Assembly: GCA_029932895.1 (NCBI GenBank) | Contig: JAOZPF010000015.1 | Coordinates: forward strand, 2,713 to 18,876 | Direction: 5' to 3' | DNA length: 16,164 nucleotides | DNA from: Anaerolineae bacterium | GTDB taxonomy: Bacteria; Chloroflexota; Anaerolineae; B4-G1; DUEL01 | Shown here: piece after piece, positions 1 to 8,800 of the stretch | Numbering within the stretch: position 1 is the first letter of the stretch | Layout: each line of letters begins with the position of its first letter | Notes under the pieces: model-generated | What the model was told of the DNA's origin: nothing | The model's database searches: none | The model's input: the letters and a program-made list of their open reading frames with translations, nothing else | Position numbers and translations under genes: made by a program

Positions 1-10
1 CAATCCGCTT

Positions 11-39
11 TTGACTTGAAAGCCCAAGCAGGCTATAAT
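11..39 (+). promoter_or_regulatory. Sigma70-type promoter of the ltaE operon
   Basis: TTGACT (11-16) and a perfect TATAAT (34-39) are separated by exactly 17 bp. Transcription would start near 46, about 24 nt before the ATG at 70. This rules out the TTG at 16 as a start codon, because it lies inside the promoter. Confidence 0.85.
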
Positions 40-69
40 CTCCCAAAACTACAGGACCAGGAGCGGAGA

Positions 70-1098
70 ATGGAGATCGTTGACCTGCGCAGCGATACTG
101 TCACCCACCCCACACCGGCGATGCGCGAGGCAATGTACCGCGCCGAGGTGGGCGACGACGTATTCGGAGATGACCCCACCGTCAACCGGCTGGAGGAGAT
201 GGCAGCGCAGCGGCTGGGCAAGGAGGCAGCCCTGTTCGTCGCCAGCGGGACGATGGGGAACCTGGTAGCGCTGCTGACCCACTGCGGCCGCGGAGACCAG
301 GCCGTGGTGGGCGACCACAGCCACACTTTCCTCTTTGAGCAGGGGGGAATGGCCGGGCTGGGCGGAATCATGCCCTGGCCGGTCCCCAACCAGCCCGACG
401 GCACCCTGCGCCTAGATGACATCGAGAAGAGCATCCGCCCGGAGAACGTCCACTTTGCCCGCACCCGCCTGATCTGCCTGGAGAACACCCACAACGTCTG
501 CGACGGCACGCCGCTCACAGCCGACTACACCGCCCAGGTGGCGCGGCTGGCCCACAGCCACGGCCTACGGTTGCACATAGACGGGGCGCGCATCTTTAAC
601 GCCGCCACCGCCCTCGGGGTGGACGTGAGGGACCTGGTACGGGAGGCTGATTCGGTGATGTTCTGCCTCTCCAAAGGGCTGTGCGCCCCGGTGGGGTCGC
701 TTCTCTGTGGCGACGCCGCCTTCATCCAGGAGGCGCGCCGGGTGCGCAAGGTGGTCGGCGGCGGAATGCGGCAGGCCGGTATCCTCGCCGCCGCCGGCAT
801 CGTCGCCCTGGAGCAGGTGGTCCCACGATTGGCAGAGGACCACGAGCGAGCCAGGCAACTCGCCGCGGGACTGGCCGAAATTCCCTCCATCCAGGTCGCC
901 CCGGTCTCGACCAACATTCTCTACTTTTCGCTCACCAATACAGCCAAGACGCCGGAGCAGGTGGTTGAGGGGCTGGCGGAGCGGGGGATCCTGCTGCTGG
1001 GCCGCGAGAATGGCCGTTTCCGCGCTGTGACCCATTACTGGATCGACGACGAGGGCATCGAGCGAACAGTCCAGGCAATGCGAGAGATCATGGCATAA
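70..1098 (+). CDS. ltaE: Low-specificity L-threonine aldolase
   Basis: A PLP-dependent fold-type I enzyme that cleaves L-threonine or L-allo-threonine to glycine and acetaldehyde in the cytoplasm. The 342-aa product has the usual family length. It opens with MEIVDLRSDTVTHPTPAMR, the typical N-terminus, followed by GDDVFGDDPTV. Asp171 in HIDGARIFNA should contact the PLP ring nitrogen, and Lys202 in CLSKGLCAPVGS is the expected Schiff-base lysine. The ATG at 70 is chosen because AGGAG (59-63) sits 6 nt upstream and a promoter ends at 39. It is the first gene of a + strand run, and the next ORF starts 10 bp after its TAA. The family assignment is firm; stereospecificity cannot be read from the sequence. 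Confidence 0.95.
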   Translation: MEIVDLRSDTVTHPTPAMREAMYRAEVGDDVFGDDPTVNRLEEMAAQRLGKEAALFVASGTMGNLVALLTHCGRGDQAVVGDHSHTFLFEQGGMAGLGGIMPWPVPNQPDGTLRLDDIEKSIRPENVHFARTRLICLENTHNVCDGTPLTADYTAQVARLAHSHGLRLHIDGARIFNAATALGVDVRDLVREADSVMFCLSKGLCAPVGSLLCGDAAFIQEARRVRKVVGGGMRQAGILAAAGIVALEQVVPRLAEDHERARQLAAGLAEIPSIQVAPVSTNILYFSLTNTAKTPEQVVEGLAERGILLLGRENGRFRAVTHYWIDDEGIERTVQAMREIMA

Positions 1099-1108
1099 GG
1101 GACACCGA

Positions 1109-2461
1109 ATGGCAGACAAGCAAGCCAGGTTCCTCAACGTCCGGCCCAAAGAGTGGAAGTTGGTGCTGGCCTTGTTACTGCTCCTGGCCGTCAACACGAC
1201 AGTTCTGGAACTATCCGACGTCGTCGCGACCGCCGGGTTCATCAGCAACGTCGGCACTTCCCAGGTGCTGTGGCTCTGGGTAGCGGATATGGTCGTCACC
1301 ATGCTCTCGGCCAGCCTCTACGCGCTGGTGGTGGACCGGACGCCGCGCGTCCAGTTGGTGGGTGGACTGCTGGTCGGCCTGGCGACGTTCTATCTGTTGC
1401 TGCGCCTGCTCTTTAGCTACGGCGCGCCAGACTGGCTGACCTATCCCCTTCTCTACATCCTCTCCGACCAGCAATATGCCATCTTTCCCCTGGCCTTCTG
1501 GGCACTGGCGAACGACAACTATACCATGGCCGAATCCAAACGGCTGTTCCCCGTGATCGCCGCTGGCGGCACGTTGGGCAACGTGCTGGGCAACGGACTG
1601 GCAGCCAGCTCGGCTACGCTCTTTAGCGGGTATGGCAGTGGCGTGCCGGACCTGCTCCTGTTGAGCACCCTCCTCTTTCTGATCGGGTTCGCTCTCCTGT
1701 GGTTCACCTTCCACAAACGGGACGTGCGGGCGCGGCAGGCGCGCGAGGAGGGAGCCAGCGCACGCCAGATTCTCGAGGAAGGCAGCGACTTTATCAAGAA
1801 CGTGCCGCTGTTCCGCTATCTCGCCATCGCCATGCTGCTGGTAGGGCTCGCCCTCACCATCATCGAGTACCACTTTCTCTTCACTGTCGACCAAGCCGTG
1901 ACCAACGACCCGGCCCGTTTCCAGGCCTTTTACGGCATCTACAAAATCGCCCTCATCGCGGCGACATGGTTATTCCAATGGCTGATCACCGGCAAGCTGC
2001 TGGAAAAAGTGGGCACAAAGAACACCTTCACCGTGTTGCCGGCCTCGTTGATCGTCGCTGCCGGCGGCGGGCTGGCCCTGCCCGGTCTCGTCGGCGGCGC
2101 AGGAGGCCGCTTCCTGGCGCGCCTGGTCCAGACGGCGTGGGATGAACCGGCGCGCAAGACAGCGGAGGGCCTCGTCCCCGACGAGCGACGCGGCCGGGTC
2201 AGCACCTTTCTGGATACATATTACTACTCCGTGGCCACCATCGTCGGCTGCCTGGTGATGGGCGCGCTGTTCCTGGGCTCGTCCCTGGGCTGGCTCGCGG
2301 AGCAGACGGTCATCGCCGCCTATCTGACGGTGGCCGCGCTGGCAGCGGCGGGAGCTGTCTGGGCAGCCCTGCGGTTGCGCTCTGTGTACGACCAGAGCCT
2401 GCTCAACTGGCGGCTCTCCCGCTCGCGTCGCAAGAGTGTGCTCGATGGCATCGATTTCTAA
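1109..2461 (+). CDS. Polytopic membrane protein, Npt1/Npt2 (ATP/ADP translocase)- or MFS-like transporter
   Basis: A 450-aa protein with about 11-12 hydrophobic segments (roughly residues 16-36, 52-72, 82-102, 110-135, 147-170, 182-202, 235-258, 275-295, 305-328, 373-393, 400-422). A hydrophilic cytoplasmic loop rich in Arg and Glu lies at 203-232. The layout and motifs such as FPVIAAGGTLGNVLG and DEPARKTAEGLVPDERRGRVS recall the bacterial nucleotide-transporter/MFS-related group, in which an (L)VPxExRGRV-type segment precedes the last helices. The substrate cannot be told from the sequence. It is probably cotranscribed with ltaE (10-bp gap, AAGGGA upstream of the ATG) and ends 25 bp before the next gene. 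A general MFS exporter is the main alternative. Confidence 0.65.
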   Translation: MADKQARFLNVRPKEWKLVLALLLLLAVNTTVLELSDVVATAGFISNVGTSQVLWLWVADMVVTMLSASLYALVVDRTPRVQLVGGLLVGLATFYLLLRLLFSYGAPDWLTYPLLYILSDQQYAIFPLAFWALANDNYTMAESKRLFPVIAAGGTLGNVLGNGLAASSATLFSGYGSGVPDLLLLSTLLFLIGFALLWFTFHKRDVRARQAREEGASARQILEEGSDFIKNVPLFRYLAIAMLLVGLALTIIEYHFLFTVDQAVTNDPARFQAFYGIYKIALIAATWLFQWLITGKLLEKVGTKNTFTVLPASLIVAAGGGLALPGLVGGAGGRFLARLVQTAWDEPARKTAEGLVPDERRGRVSTFLDTYYYSVATIVGCLVMGALFLGSSLGWLAEQTVIAAYLTVAALAAAGAVWAALRLRSVYDQSLLNWRLSRSRRKSVLDGIDF

Positions 2462-2474
2462 GCTCGTCACTCGT

Positions 2475-2480
2475 GAAGGA
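2475..2480 (+). promoter_or_regulatory. Ribosome binding site that sets a GTG start
   Basis: GAAGGA lies 6 nt before the GTG at 2487. The in-frame GTG (2436) and ATG (2445) further upstream have no such site and would overlap the transporter gene, so 2487 is preferred. Confidence 0.6.
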
Positions 2481-2486
2481 CACTCC

Positions 2487-3827
2487 GTGACCAAAGACGA
2501 GTTGAAAGCAGCATGGTTCGCACGCTTTGAACAACTTCTCGCCCGCCGTAGAGAATTTCCACCCACCGGCCTGGAATGCCTGACCCGCTGCTCTTCCCGC
2601 TGCTGCCCGCAGGCGAGGATGCGGGAAATGGACCCGCAGCAGGTCGTCTGCCCTGTGGTGGTGTTGCTCCCCTTTGAGATGGAGTTCCTGATGGAACGGA
2701 CCGGCGTGTCGGCAGAGGCTTTCCGCCGCTGGCCCATCGAGATCGCGCCGGGGGTGACCATCGATATAGGGATGTGGGACCTGGGAAAGCCTTGCCCTTT
2801 TCTGCAAGACAACTTCCAGTGCGGCATCTATAACGAGAAGCCAGTGGACTGCCAGAGCTTTCCGCTGCTGGCTTCCCTCGACCCATCCGGCCAGCTCGCG
2901 TGGTCCTATGAGGAAAAATGCCCCTCCTTGGAAACACTGAACGAAGCGTTTGCCGCGCAGATCAGGGCGATGTGGGAAGAGCTACTGCCAGTTCTACCAC
3001 AGACGTGGTGGAAGCTCTACCAGGCAGCCGATGACTGGACGGGCTGGCCGGCGGATGAGGCGATGGAACTCGACGAGACTGGCCCCGGGGGCGCTGTCAT
3101 CCGCCCGGTCATCGGGCCGGACTCGCCGCTTCTGCCGGTGGCGGTCGAGCTGTTCCAAGAAATATTTCCCGGCTATGCCCACTATGTGCCTTACATACGG
3201 GCGTGCGCCTCGCAGACCACGCCGGATCACCCAGCCACCTTCGACCACGTGTGGGTGATCGAGCAGAATGGCCGCTACATCGGTCTGCGCGTCCTGAGCT
3301 ACATCCACACCCGCAACCTCGGCCACGACGCCTTCGTGGGACTATTGGAGCCGTACCGCGGCCGGGGAATCGGTGGCTGGCTGGTGCGCCAGACGATGGC
3401 CCAACTCCGCCGTGACGCGATGCGGTTCGGCCAACCAGAACCGCTGGGGTACTGCGCCGAGGTCGAGCTGCCCCGCGAGGCACAGGATGAAGCCGAGCGG
3501 CGAGAGCGCGAGCGCGCGATGGCCTTTCACCTCAAACACGGGGGCATCCCGCTCCCGGTCGACTACTACGAACCGCCAATGATCAACGGCGTCAGCTATA
3601 TCAGGCCAGAGCAACTGACCGGCCTTCAGTCTGAGCCTATGCAACTGGTGTTCTACCCTATGCAGCCGGGGAGATCGCTCGGCCAGGCCGACCTGGTCGA
3701 GGTGGTGGAAACCCTCTATCTGGATGTCTACCGGCTGGAGCGAGATAGTTGGCAATTTCGCCAGGCGGTGAGCTCCATACTGGGACGAAGGGACCAGACA
3801 TCAATCAGGGGGGGAGACGATGAGTGA
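2487..3827 (+). CDS. YkgJ-like cysteine-cluster domain fused to a GNAT acetyltransferase domain
   Basis: A 446-aa two-domain protein. Residues about 25-150 carry a metal-chelating cysteine cluster of the YkgJ/FliB type: Cys31, Cys35, Cys39-Cys40, Cys55, then Cys103-Pro-Phe-Leu, Cys112-x-Ile-Tyr and Lys-Pro-x-x-Cys122-x-x-Phe-Pro. In this family the cluster is thought to bind iron or zinc, and Cys145 may also take part. Residues about 200-390 form a GNAT domain with the acetyl-CoA loop signature EPYRGRGIGGWLVR (Arg291 to Gly297). An Arg/Glu-rich helix follows at 335-350. The acetyl acceptor is unknown. The gene overlaps the HAMP sensor start by 8 bp, which points to translational coupling. The domain calls are solid; the combined role is unknown. 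The start is GTG 2487 on ribosome-site grounds. Confidence 0.8.
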   Translation: MTKDELKAAWFARFEQLLARRREFPPTGLECLTRCSSRCCPQARMREMDPQQVVCPVVVLLPFEMEFLMERTGVSAEAFRRWPIEIAPGVTIDIGMWDLGKPCPFLQDNFQCGIYNEKPVDCQSFPLLASLDPSGQLAWSYEEKCPSLETLNEAFAAQIRAMWEELLPVLPQTWWKLYQAADDWTGWPADEAMELDETGPGGAVIRPVIGPDSPLLPVAVELFQEIFPGYAHYVPYIRACASQTTPDHPATFDHVWVIEQNGRYIGLRVLSYIHTRNLGHDAFVGLLEPYRGRGIGGWLVRQTMAQLRRDAMRFGQPEPLGYCAEVELPREAQDEAERRERERAMAFHLKHGGIPLPVDYYEPPMINGVSYIRPEQLTGLQSEPMQLVFYPMQPGRSLGQADLVEVVETLYLDVYRLERDSWQFRQAVSSILGRRDQTSIRGGDDE

Positions 3828-4878
3828 GAAGAATTCGCAACAACGCTCGATCTTTTTCGGCATCAGGCCCAAGCTCCTGCTGACCTTTATGCTGCTCTTT
3901 GTCGTAGCCTTTGCCGCGGTCTTTGTGTGGTTCCAGAACTTTGCCACCAGCATGGCGATGGAGAACCTGCGCAACGACTTGATGGCCACTGCCCTCTCAG
4001 CCGCAGCGGGCATCGATGGGGACGCCCACGCTCAGCTATACGCGAGCGGCCAGATGGACGACGAGACCTATACCGAGATCGCCAACTCCCTCCGCGCCGT
4101 GATGCACACCAACCCTAAAGCAGCCGGCATCTATACCTATGTCCAGGTGCCCGGCGAGACGGACCAGGTTCGCTTTGTCGTCAGCTCCATCCTGCCTCCA
4201 GGCGCCGAGCCCAGCCCGCGCGACCTGGAGATCGCACAGCGGAGCAGATGCGAGCTGCCCGCCTACAGCCGTCCGGACATGGGAGACCCCTATGGCTGGG
4301 ACGACGGTCTCTCCCCGACTATGCTGGCCGGTGTGCGCGAGGCTGGTGCCGAGACCGAGCTCTGGGCCGACGAGTGGGGTGAGTGGCTCTCCGGCTACGC
4401 CCCCATCTACAACTCGGCTGGTGAGCCGGTGGGAGCGGTAGGGGTGGATATGTGCGCCGCCGACGTCATCCAACTGCAACAGAGTATCCGCAACACAATC
4501 CTGCCCGTGTTTGGCCTCACCATCATCATCATGGCTGTTATCGTCTTTGTCATCGCCCACGGGATCACCCGCCCCATCATCGCTCTGACCAAGGCCGCGG
4601 AGAACGTCGGCCAGGGAGACTATGAGCAGGACTTTCGGCCCCTCTATGCGGCCAAAATCAAGGACGAGGTCGCCACATTGGCGGAAGTGTTCGAGATGAT
4701 GGTGGAAAAGGTCCGCGAGCGCGAGGAAAAGCTCCGTGCGCGCGTGGCCGAGTTGCAGATCATCATCGACCAGGGCAAACGCAAGAAGCAGGTGGATGAG
4801 ATCACCGAGAGCGAGTTCTTCAAGGATTTGCAGGCCAAGGCCCGCGTGATGCGTCGCCGCACCGGCGAAAAATCGTAA
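3820..4878 (+). CDS. Membrane sensor: TM, extracytoplasmic Cache-like domain, TM, HAMP, coiled coil; no output domain
   Basis: A 352-aa protein. TM1 is about 18-38 and TM2 about 227-247. Between them is a domain of about 185 residues with a PAS/Cache-like ending (DEWGEWLSGYAPIYNSAGEP, then VGAVGVD, 184-210) typical of ligand-sensing domains. A HAMP segment follows TM2 (248-302, ITRPIIALTKAAENVGQGDY), then a charged coiled coil (290-325). The last 35 residues (DQGKRKKQVDEITESEFFKDL and a basic tail) are not a kinase, cyclase, GGDEF, phosphatase or methyl-accepting domain, so the signal must pass to a partner. GGGGGAG just before the ATG is a strong ribosome site. The stop of the preceding gene overlaps this start. 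The convergent MinD-like ATPase next door is a candidate partner (inference). Confidence 0.8.
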   Translation: MSEKNSQQRSIFFGIRPKLLLTFMLLFVVAFAAVFVWFQNFATSMAMENLRNDLMATALSAAAGIDGDAHAQLYASGQMDDETYTEIANSLRAVMHTNPKAAGIYTYVQVPGETDQVRFVVSSILPPGAEPSPRDLEIAQRSRCELPAYSRPDMGDPYGWDDGLSPTMLAGVREAGAETELWADEWGEWLSGYAPIYNSAGEPVGAVGVDMCAADVIQLQQSIRNTILPVFGLTIIIMAVIVFVIAHGITRPIIALTKAAENVGQGDYEQDFRPLYAAKIKDEVATLAEVFEMMVEKVREREEKLRARVAELQIIIDQGKRKKQVDEITESEFFKDLQAKARVMRRRTGEKS

Positions 4879-4890
4879 CCGGGTATCGTT

Positions 4891-4941
4891 CGCCCTCCCA
4901 CCAGTCTCCCCGCTTCGCGGAGGGGATACACCAGGGAGGCG
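4891..4941. repeat. Nested imperfect inverted repeat between convergent genes
   Basis: The outer arms CGCCCTCCC (4891-4899) and GGGAGGCG (4934-4941) pair with one bulge. Inside, CTCCCCGC and GCGGAGGGG form a second hairpin with a TTC loop and one bulged A. A further hairpin, GAGGGC-CCAC-GCCCTC (4944-4959), reaches the stop codon of the MinD-like gene. None has a U-tract, so these are possible bidirectional attenuators or a REP-like element rather than a classical terminator. Confidence 0.45.
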
Positions 4942-4958
4942 AGGAGGGCCCACGCCCT

Positions 4959-5714
4959 CTACGCCACGAGCAGCTCCGCCACCCGGCGGATAGATGCCGT
5001 TATGGGGTCGTCGGGATAGCAAAGCGCGAAAACGCTGGAGCTGGTCAGGGCCACTATCTCATCGGAGAGGGGCAGCACCGCCGCTACCTCGCAACCATAG
5101 GTCGCGGCTACCTCCTGACCAACCCTCTCAAAATCGAAGAAATGGACCACCTTGTTCACCACCAGTAACACGCGCTCCACCTCCAGCCGTCGTGCCACAT
5201 CCACCACCAGAGCCGTGCCCTGATAGTCCTGCAGGTCCGGGCGCAGGACCACCGCCATCGCGTCCGAGACCGCCATCGCGGTCAGGGTCTCCTCGTTCAG
5301 GCCGGCGTGGGTGTCCACCAGCAACACATCCAACCCCAGCTTGGCGGACAACCGTTGACAGCCATCGTGGAGCAGGCTCACGTCGTATCCTTCCTGCAAC
5401 ACCCGCGCGATCGCCTCCAGGTCCGGGCGGGCGGGGACGAGCAGGATTTGCCCGGCGACAGCCACGCCCAGGTTAGGTGTCACATCAAAGGCAGCCTGCT
5501 CGATATCGCACTGTCCCCACAGGTAATCATTGAGCGCATAGGGCACCGCATCGGCGTCCAGGCCAAAGAGGTTGTGAATGCCCGGCGATTGCAGGTCGGT
5601 GTCGAGCACGGCCACACGCCGCCCACCGGCGGCCAGAACAGCCGCGATATTGGCCACGAGATTGGTCTTGCCCGTGCCACGACGGAACGAGTGAATCGAG
5701 ATAATTTTGAACAT
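4959..5714 (-). CDS. MinD/ParA-family P-loop ATPase with altered Walker A motif
   Basis: A 251-aa protein of the SIMIBI MinD/ParA type. The deviant Walker A reads SFRRGTGKTN (residues 9-18). The canonical signature KGGxGKT is changed so that the first Lys is Arg11 and the first Gly is Arg12, while Lys16 and Thr17 remain. Walker A' is VAVLDTDLQSPGIHNLFGL and Walker B is LDVLLVDTHAGLN. It is shorter than full MinD and differs from the canonical minD at the right edge of the window, so it is not the division-site protein. GAAGGGA precedes the ATG. It is convergent with the HAMP sensor and lies 140 bp downstream of ileS on the same strand. A role in relaying or placing a sensory complex is an inference; other ParA-like roles are possible. 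Confidence 0.85.
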   Translation of the reverse strand: MFKIISIHSFRRGTGKTNLVANIAAVLAAGGRRVAVLDTDLQSPGIHNLFGLDADAVPYALNDYLWGQCDIEQAAFDVTPNLGVAVAGQILLVPARPDLEAIARVLQEGYDVSLLHDGCQRLSAKLGLDVLLVDTHAGLNEETLTAMAVSDAMAVVLRPDLQDYQGTALVVDVARRLEVERVLLVVNKVVHFFDFERVGQEVAATYGCEVAAVLPLSDEIVALTSSSVFALCYPDDPITASIRRVAELLVA

Positions 5715-5775
5715 GGTATCCCTTCACCAAATACTGTACACTGTTATCGTTTTTTGATGAACCCTTTAGAATCCA

Positions 5776-5805
5776 AGTATACACCCGTACTCCCGACCCG
5801 CCCAA
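5776..5805 (-). promoter_or_regulatory. Possible promoter of the MinD-like gene
   Basis: On the minus strand TTGGGC (5805-5800) and TATACT (5781-5776) are 18 bp apart, about 60 nt upstream of the ATG at 5714. The -35 matches poorly, so this is only a candidate. Confidence 0.35.
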
Positions 5806-5818
5806 CCAGTCCTGATGC

Positions 5819-5840
5819 GGGCGCACACGCAGGTGCGCCC
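5819..5840. repeat. Perfect 8-bp-arm hairpin downstream of ileS (REP-like)
   Basis: GGGCGCAC (5819-5826) and GTGCGCCC (5833-5840) are exact inverted arms around a 6-nt loop, 15 bp past the ileS stop. The minus strand reads GTAGGGGCGCACCTGCGTG, a form I recall from dispersed palindromes in Chloroflexota and cyanobacteria. There is no U-tract. It is probably a dispersed palindrome that may also protect the 3' end of the ileS mRNA. Confidence 0.55.
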
Positions 5841-5854
5841 CTACCGCAATCCGC

Positions 5855-8800
5855 CTAATCCGCTGACTCTCCGCTGGCCCTTTGCACTCCCACCCGCAAC
5901 GAGAAATCGCCCAGGTGGAACTCGGCGGCATACATCCCCGGTCCCGGCTCCGCCATCTCTAGCGTCACGCTCAACGTCTCGGCGGCGATCATCCCCCGCC
6001 ACGCCGCCACCGCCTCGGCCAGCTCTCCCTCCGCCTGGATCGCCGTCACGATGCGATCGTCCAGCGCAAAGCCCGCCTCCTTGCGCAGGTTCTGCACGCG
6101 GCGGATCACCTCCCGCGCCAATCCTTCCGCCACCAGATCGGGGGTCAGCACAGTATCCACAGCGACGGTGACGCCCCGCTCTGAGGCCACCGCCAACCCC
6201 TCTCGTGGCTGCTCCTGTACCAGCACCTCATCGGGTGCCAGCTCCACTTTCTCGCTCCCCACCTCCAACGTCAGGCCCAGCCCGGCTCGCAGCCGCTGCA
6301 CCGCCGTCAGTGGTTCCAACGTCGCCAGCGCTTTGCGCACCGCTGGGAAGCGGCGACCAAAGCGCGGGCCGAGCAGTTTGTTATCTGGCAAGAGGCGGTA
6401 GGTCACCAGATCGCTCGCCTCCTCCACAGCGACCACCTGTTTGACGTTCAGCTCATCCCGCACCAGCGCCAGCAGGTCCTCACCCAGTTCGACAGCGTCC
6501 GATTCCAGGTGGATCAGGGCGCGCGCCAGCGGCTGGCGCAGTTTGATATTGGCCCCGTTCCGCGCCGCATGTCCCAGTGCCACCACCTGCCGGGCCAGTC
6601 CCATCCGCGCCAGGAGCGTCTCGTCCACTGCCTCCTGGTCGGCCTGGGGCCAGAGTGTGTGATGCACGCTCTGCGGTGCGTCCGGGTAGACCGAGCGGAC
6701 CAGGTTCTGATACATCACCTCGGCGACAAAGGGGACGAACGGCGCCAGGAGCCGGCAGAGAGTCGTCAGCACCTCGTAGAGGGTGGCATAGGCCGCGTTT
6801 TTATCTGCGTCATGCTCGCTCTTCCAAAAGCGGCGCCGGCTGCGGCGCACGTACCAGTTGGTCAGGTCGTCCAGGAACGGCTCCACCGCCAGCGTCGCCC
6901 CGTAAGCGTCATAGTCCTCCAGCCGCTCCGTCACCTGCGCCACCACCTGGTTGAGGCGGGCGGTGATCCACCTGTCAAGCAGGTTGGCACCGGCCTCCCA
7001 GCCCCCCGACCTGCCAGGCTCCCATTCGTCAATGTTCGCATACGTCACAAAGAAGGCATAGACATTCCACAGTGGGATCAGGAACTGCCGCCGTACCTCG
7101 TCCGCCTTGCCATAGCCAAAGAGAAGATTGTTCTCGGGCTTCTGGCGGCAGTAGAGCCAGCGCATCACATCCACTCCCATCCGATCCGCCGCTTCATTGA
7201 ACTCGATGGCGTTGCCCCACGATTTGTGCATCTCTTGCCCGTCCTCTGCCAGGAGTGTGGCATAGCTAAAGCAGGAGAGGAAAGGCGGTCTGTTCTCCAA
7301 CACTGTCGCCATCGCCAGGAGGCTGTAGAACCAGTTGCGGAACTGGCCAGGAAAGGACTCGCTGATCCAGTCAGCCGGGAACCAGGCCCGCCAGGTCTCG
7401 GGATCGATTCGGTATCCCAGAGTGCTGAAACTGACGATGCCCGCGTCGAGCCAGGGGTTGCCCACATCGGGCACGCGGTGCATCCTGGCCCCACACTTGG
7501 GGCAGGCGATCTCGACCGCGTCGATCCACGGCTTGTGCGGCGTGTGGCCCTGCAGCACCTCCCACCCCGCCACCGCCCGCTCCTCCAGCTCTTCCTCGTC
7601 GCCGATGACCTCAAAGTGACCGCACTCCTCACACTCCCAAATGGGCAGCGCCAACCCCCAGAAACGCTTCTTGCTGATCATCCAATCGTGCATATTGCGC
7701 AACCAGTCCAGCTCCCGGTCCAGCCCAAAGGAGGGAATCCAGCGAATCTGCTTTGTCACCTCGATCATGTCCTGCCGCAATTCGTCCATCGAGATGAACC
7801 ACTCGTCCACCAGCCGGAAAACCAGGTCTGTGCCGCAGCGCCAACAGACCGGATAGCGGTGCGTATAGTCCTCCACCTTGTAGAGCAGCCCCTTCTCGCC
7901 CAACTTCTCAAAGACGCGCTCGGCGCTCTCCGAGACGTGGGTGGAGGTAAAGGGGCCAAACCCCTCCAAGAACTCGCCCTCCTCGTTCAACGGGGCAATG
8001 GCGGGAAGGTCGTACTCCTTACTCAGGCCAAAGTCCTCCGCACCGCAACCCGGAGCGATGTGGACGATGCCGGTCCCCTCCGCTTCCCCCACCTCGTCCC
8101 ACAGAATCACCCGGTGAGCCTGAGGCCCACCAGCGGCCTGCTGAGCTGGAAGCTCGTCGAAGGGGCCGTCGTAGGTCCAGCCCTCCAGTGCACTCCCCTC
8201 CATCTCCCCCAGCACCTCGTAAGGCCCTTTCAGCATCGAGAGCGTGCCCTTGGAGAGATAGAACACCTCCTCCCCCTGGCGGACCCGTGCGTAGGTCAAC
8301 TTTGGCCCCACCGCCGCCGCCACGTTGCTGGTGAGGGTCCACGGCGTGGTGGTCCACACCAACAAGCTCTCCCCCGGTCGCTCCCGCAGCGGGAAGCGCA
8401 GGGTGACGGCAGGATGGGTCCGCTCGCGGTACCCTTCGGTGACGATCTCGTGCTGGCTGATGCCGGTGGCGCAGCGCGGACACCAGGGCATCACGTCCCG
8501 CCCCTTGTAGAGCCAACCCCGCTCCCAGCAGCGCTTGAGGAAGGTCCAGATCATTATGTTGTTCTCGGTGGAGAAAGTAAAATAGGAACCACCCAGCTCC
8601 GGCAGTCCCAGCCGCGCCACGATCTGCTCCACCGCACCACTCACCGGCCCCTTTGGCCCCGCGACGGCAATGACCTCTTCCGGATCCCGCGCCAGCCGGT
8701 CTGCCAGGTCACGGAGCATGGCCGGGTCGTTCCAGTCCATCCAGTATCCCAGGCGGATCGACTGCTCGGTCTGGATGGCGGCGTAGCGCAGCACCCGCTC

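Noticed and set aside
5735..5757. T-run after CTGTACACTGTTATCG as a terminator or operator
   Set aside because: No stable stem precedes the T-run, and the ACAGTGTACAGT segment is not a good dyad.
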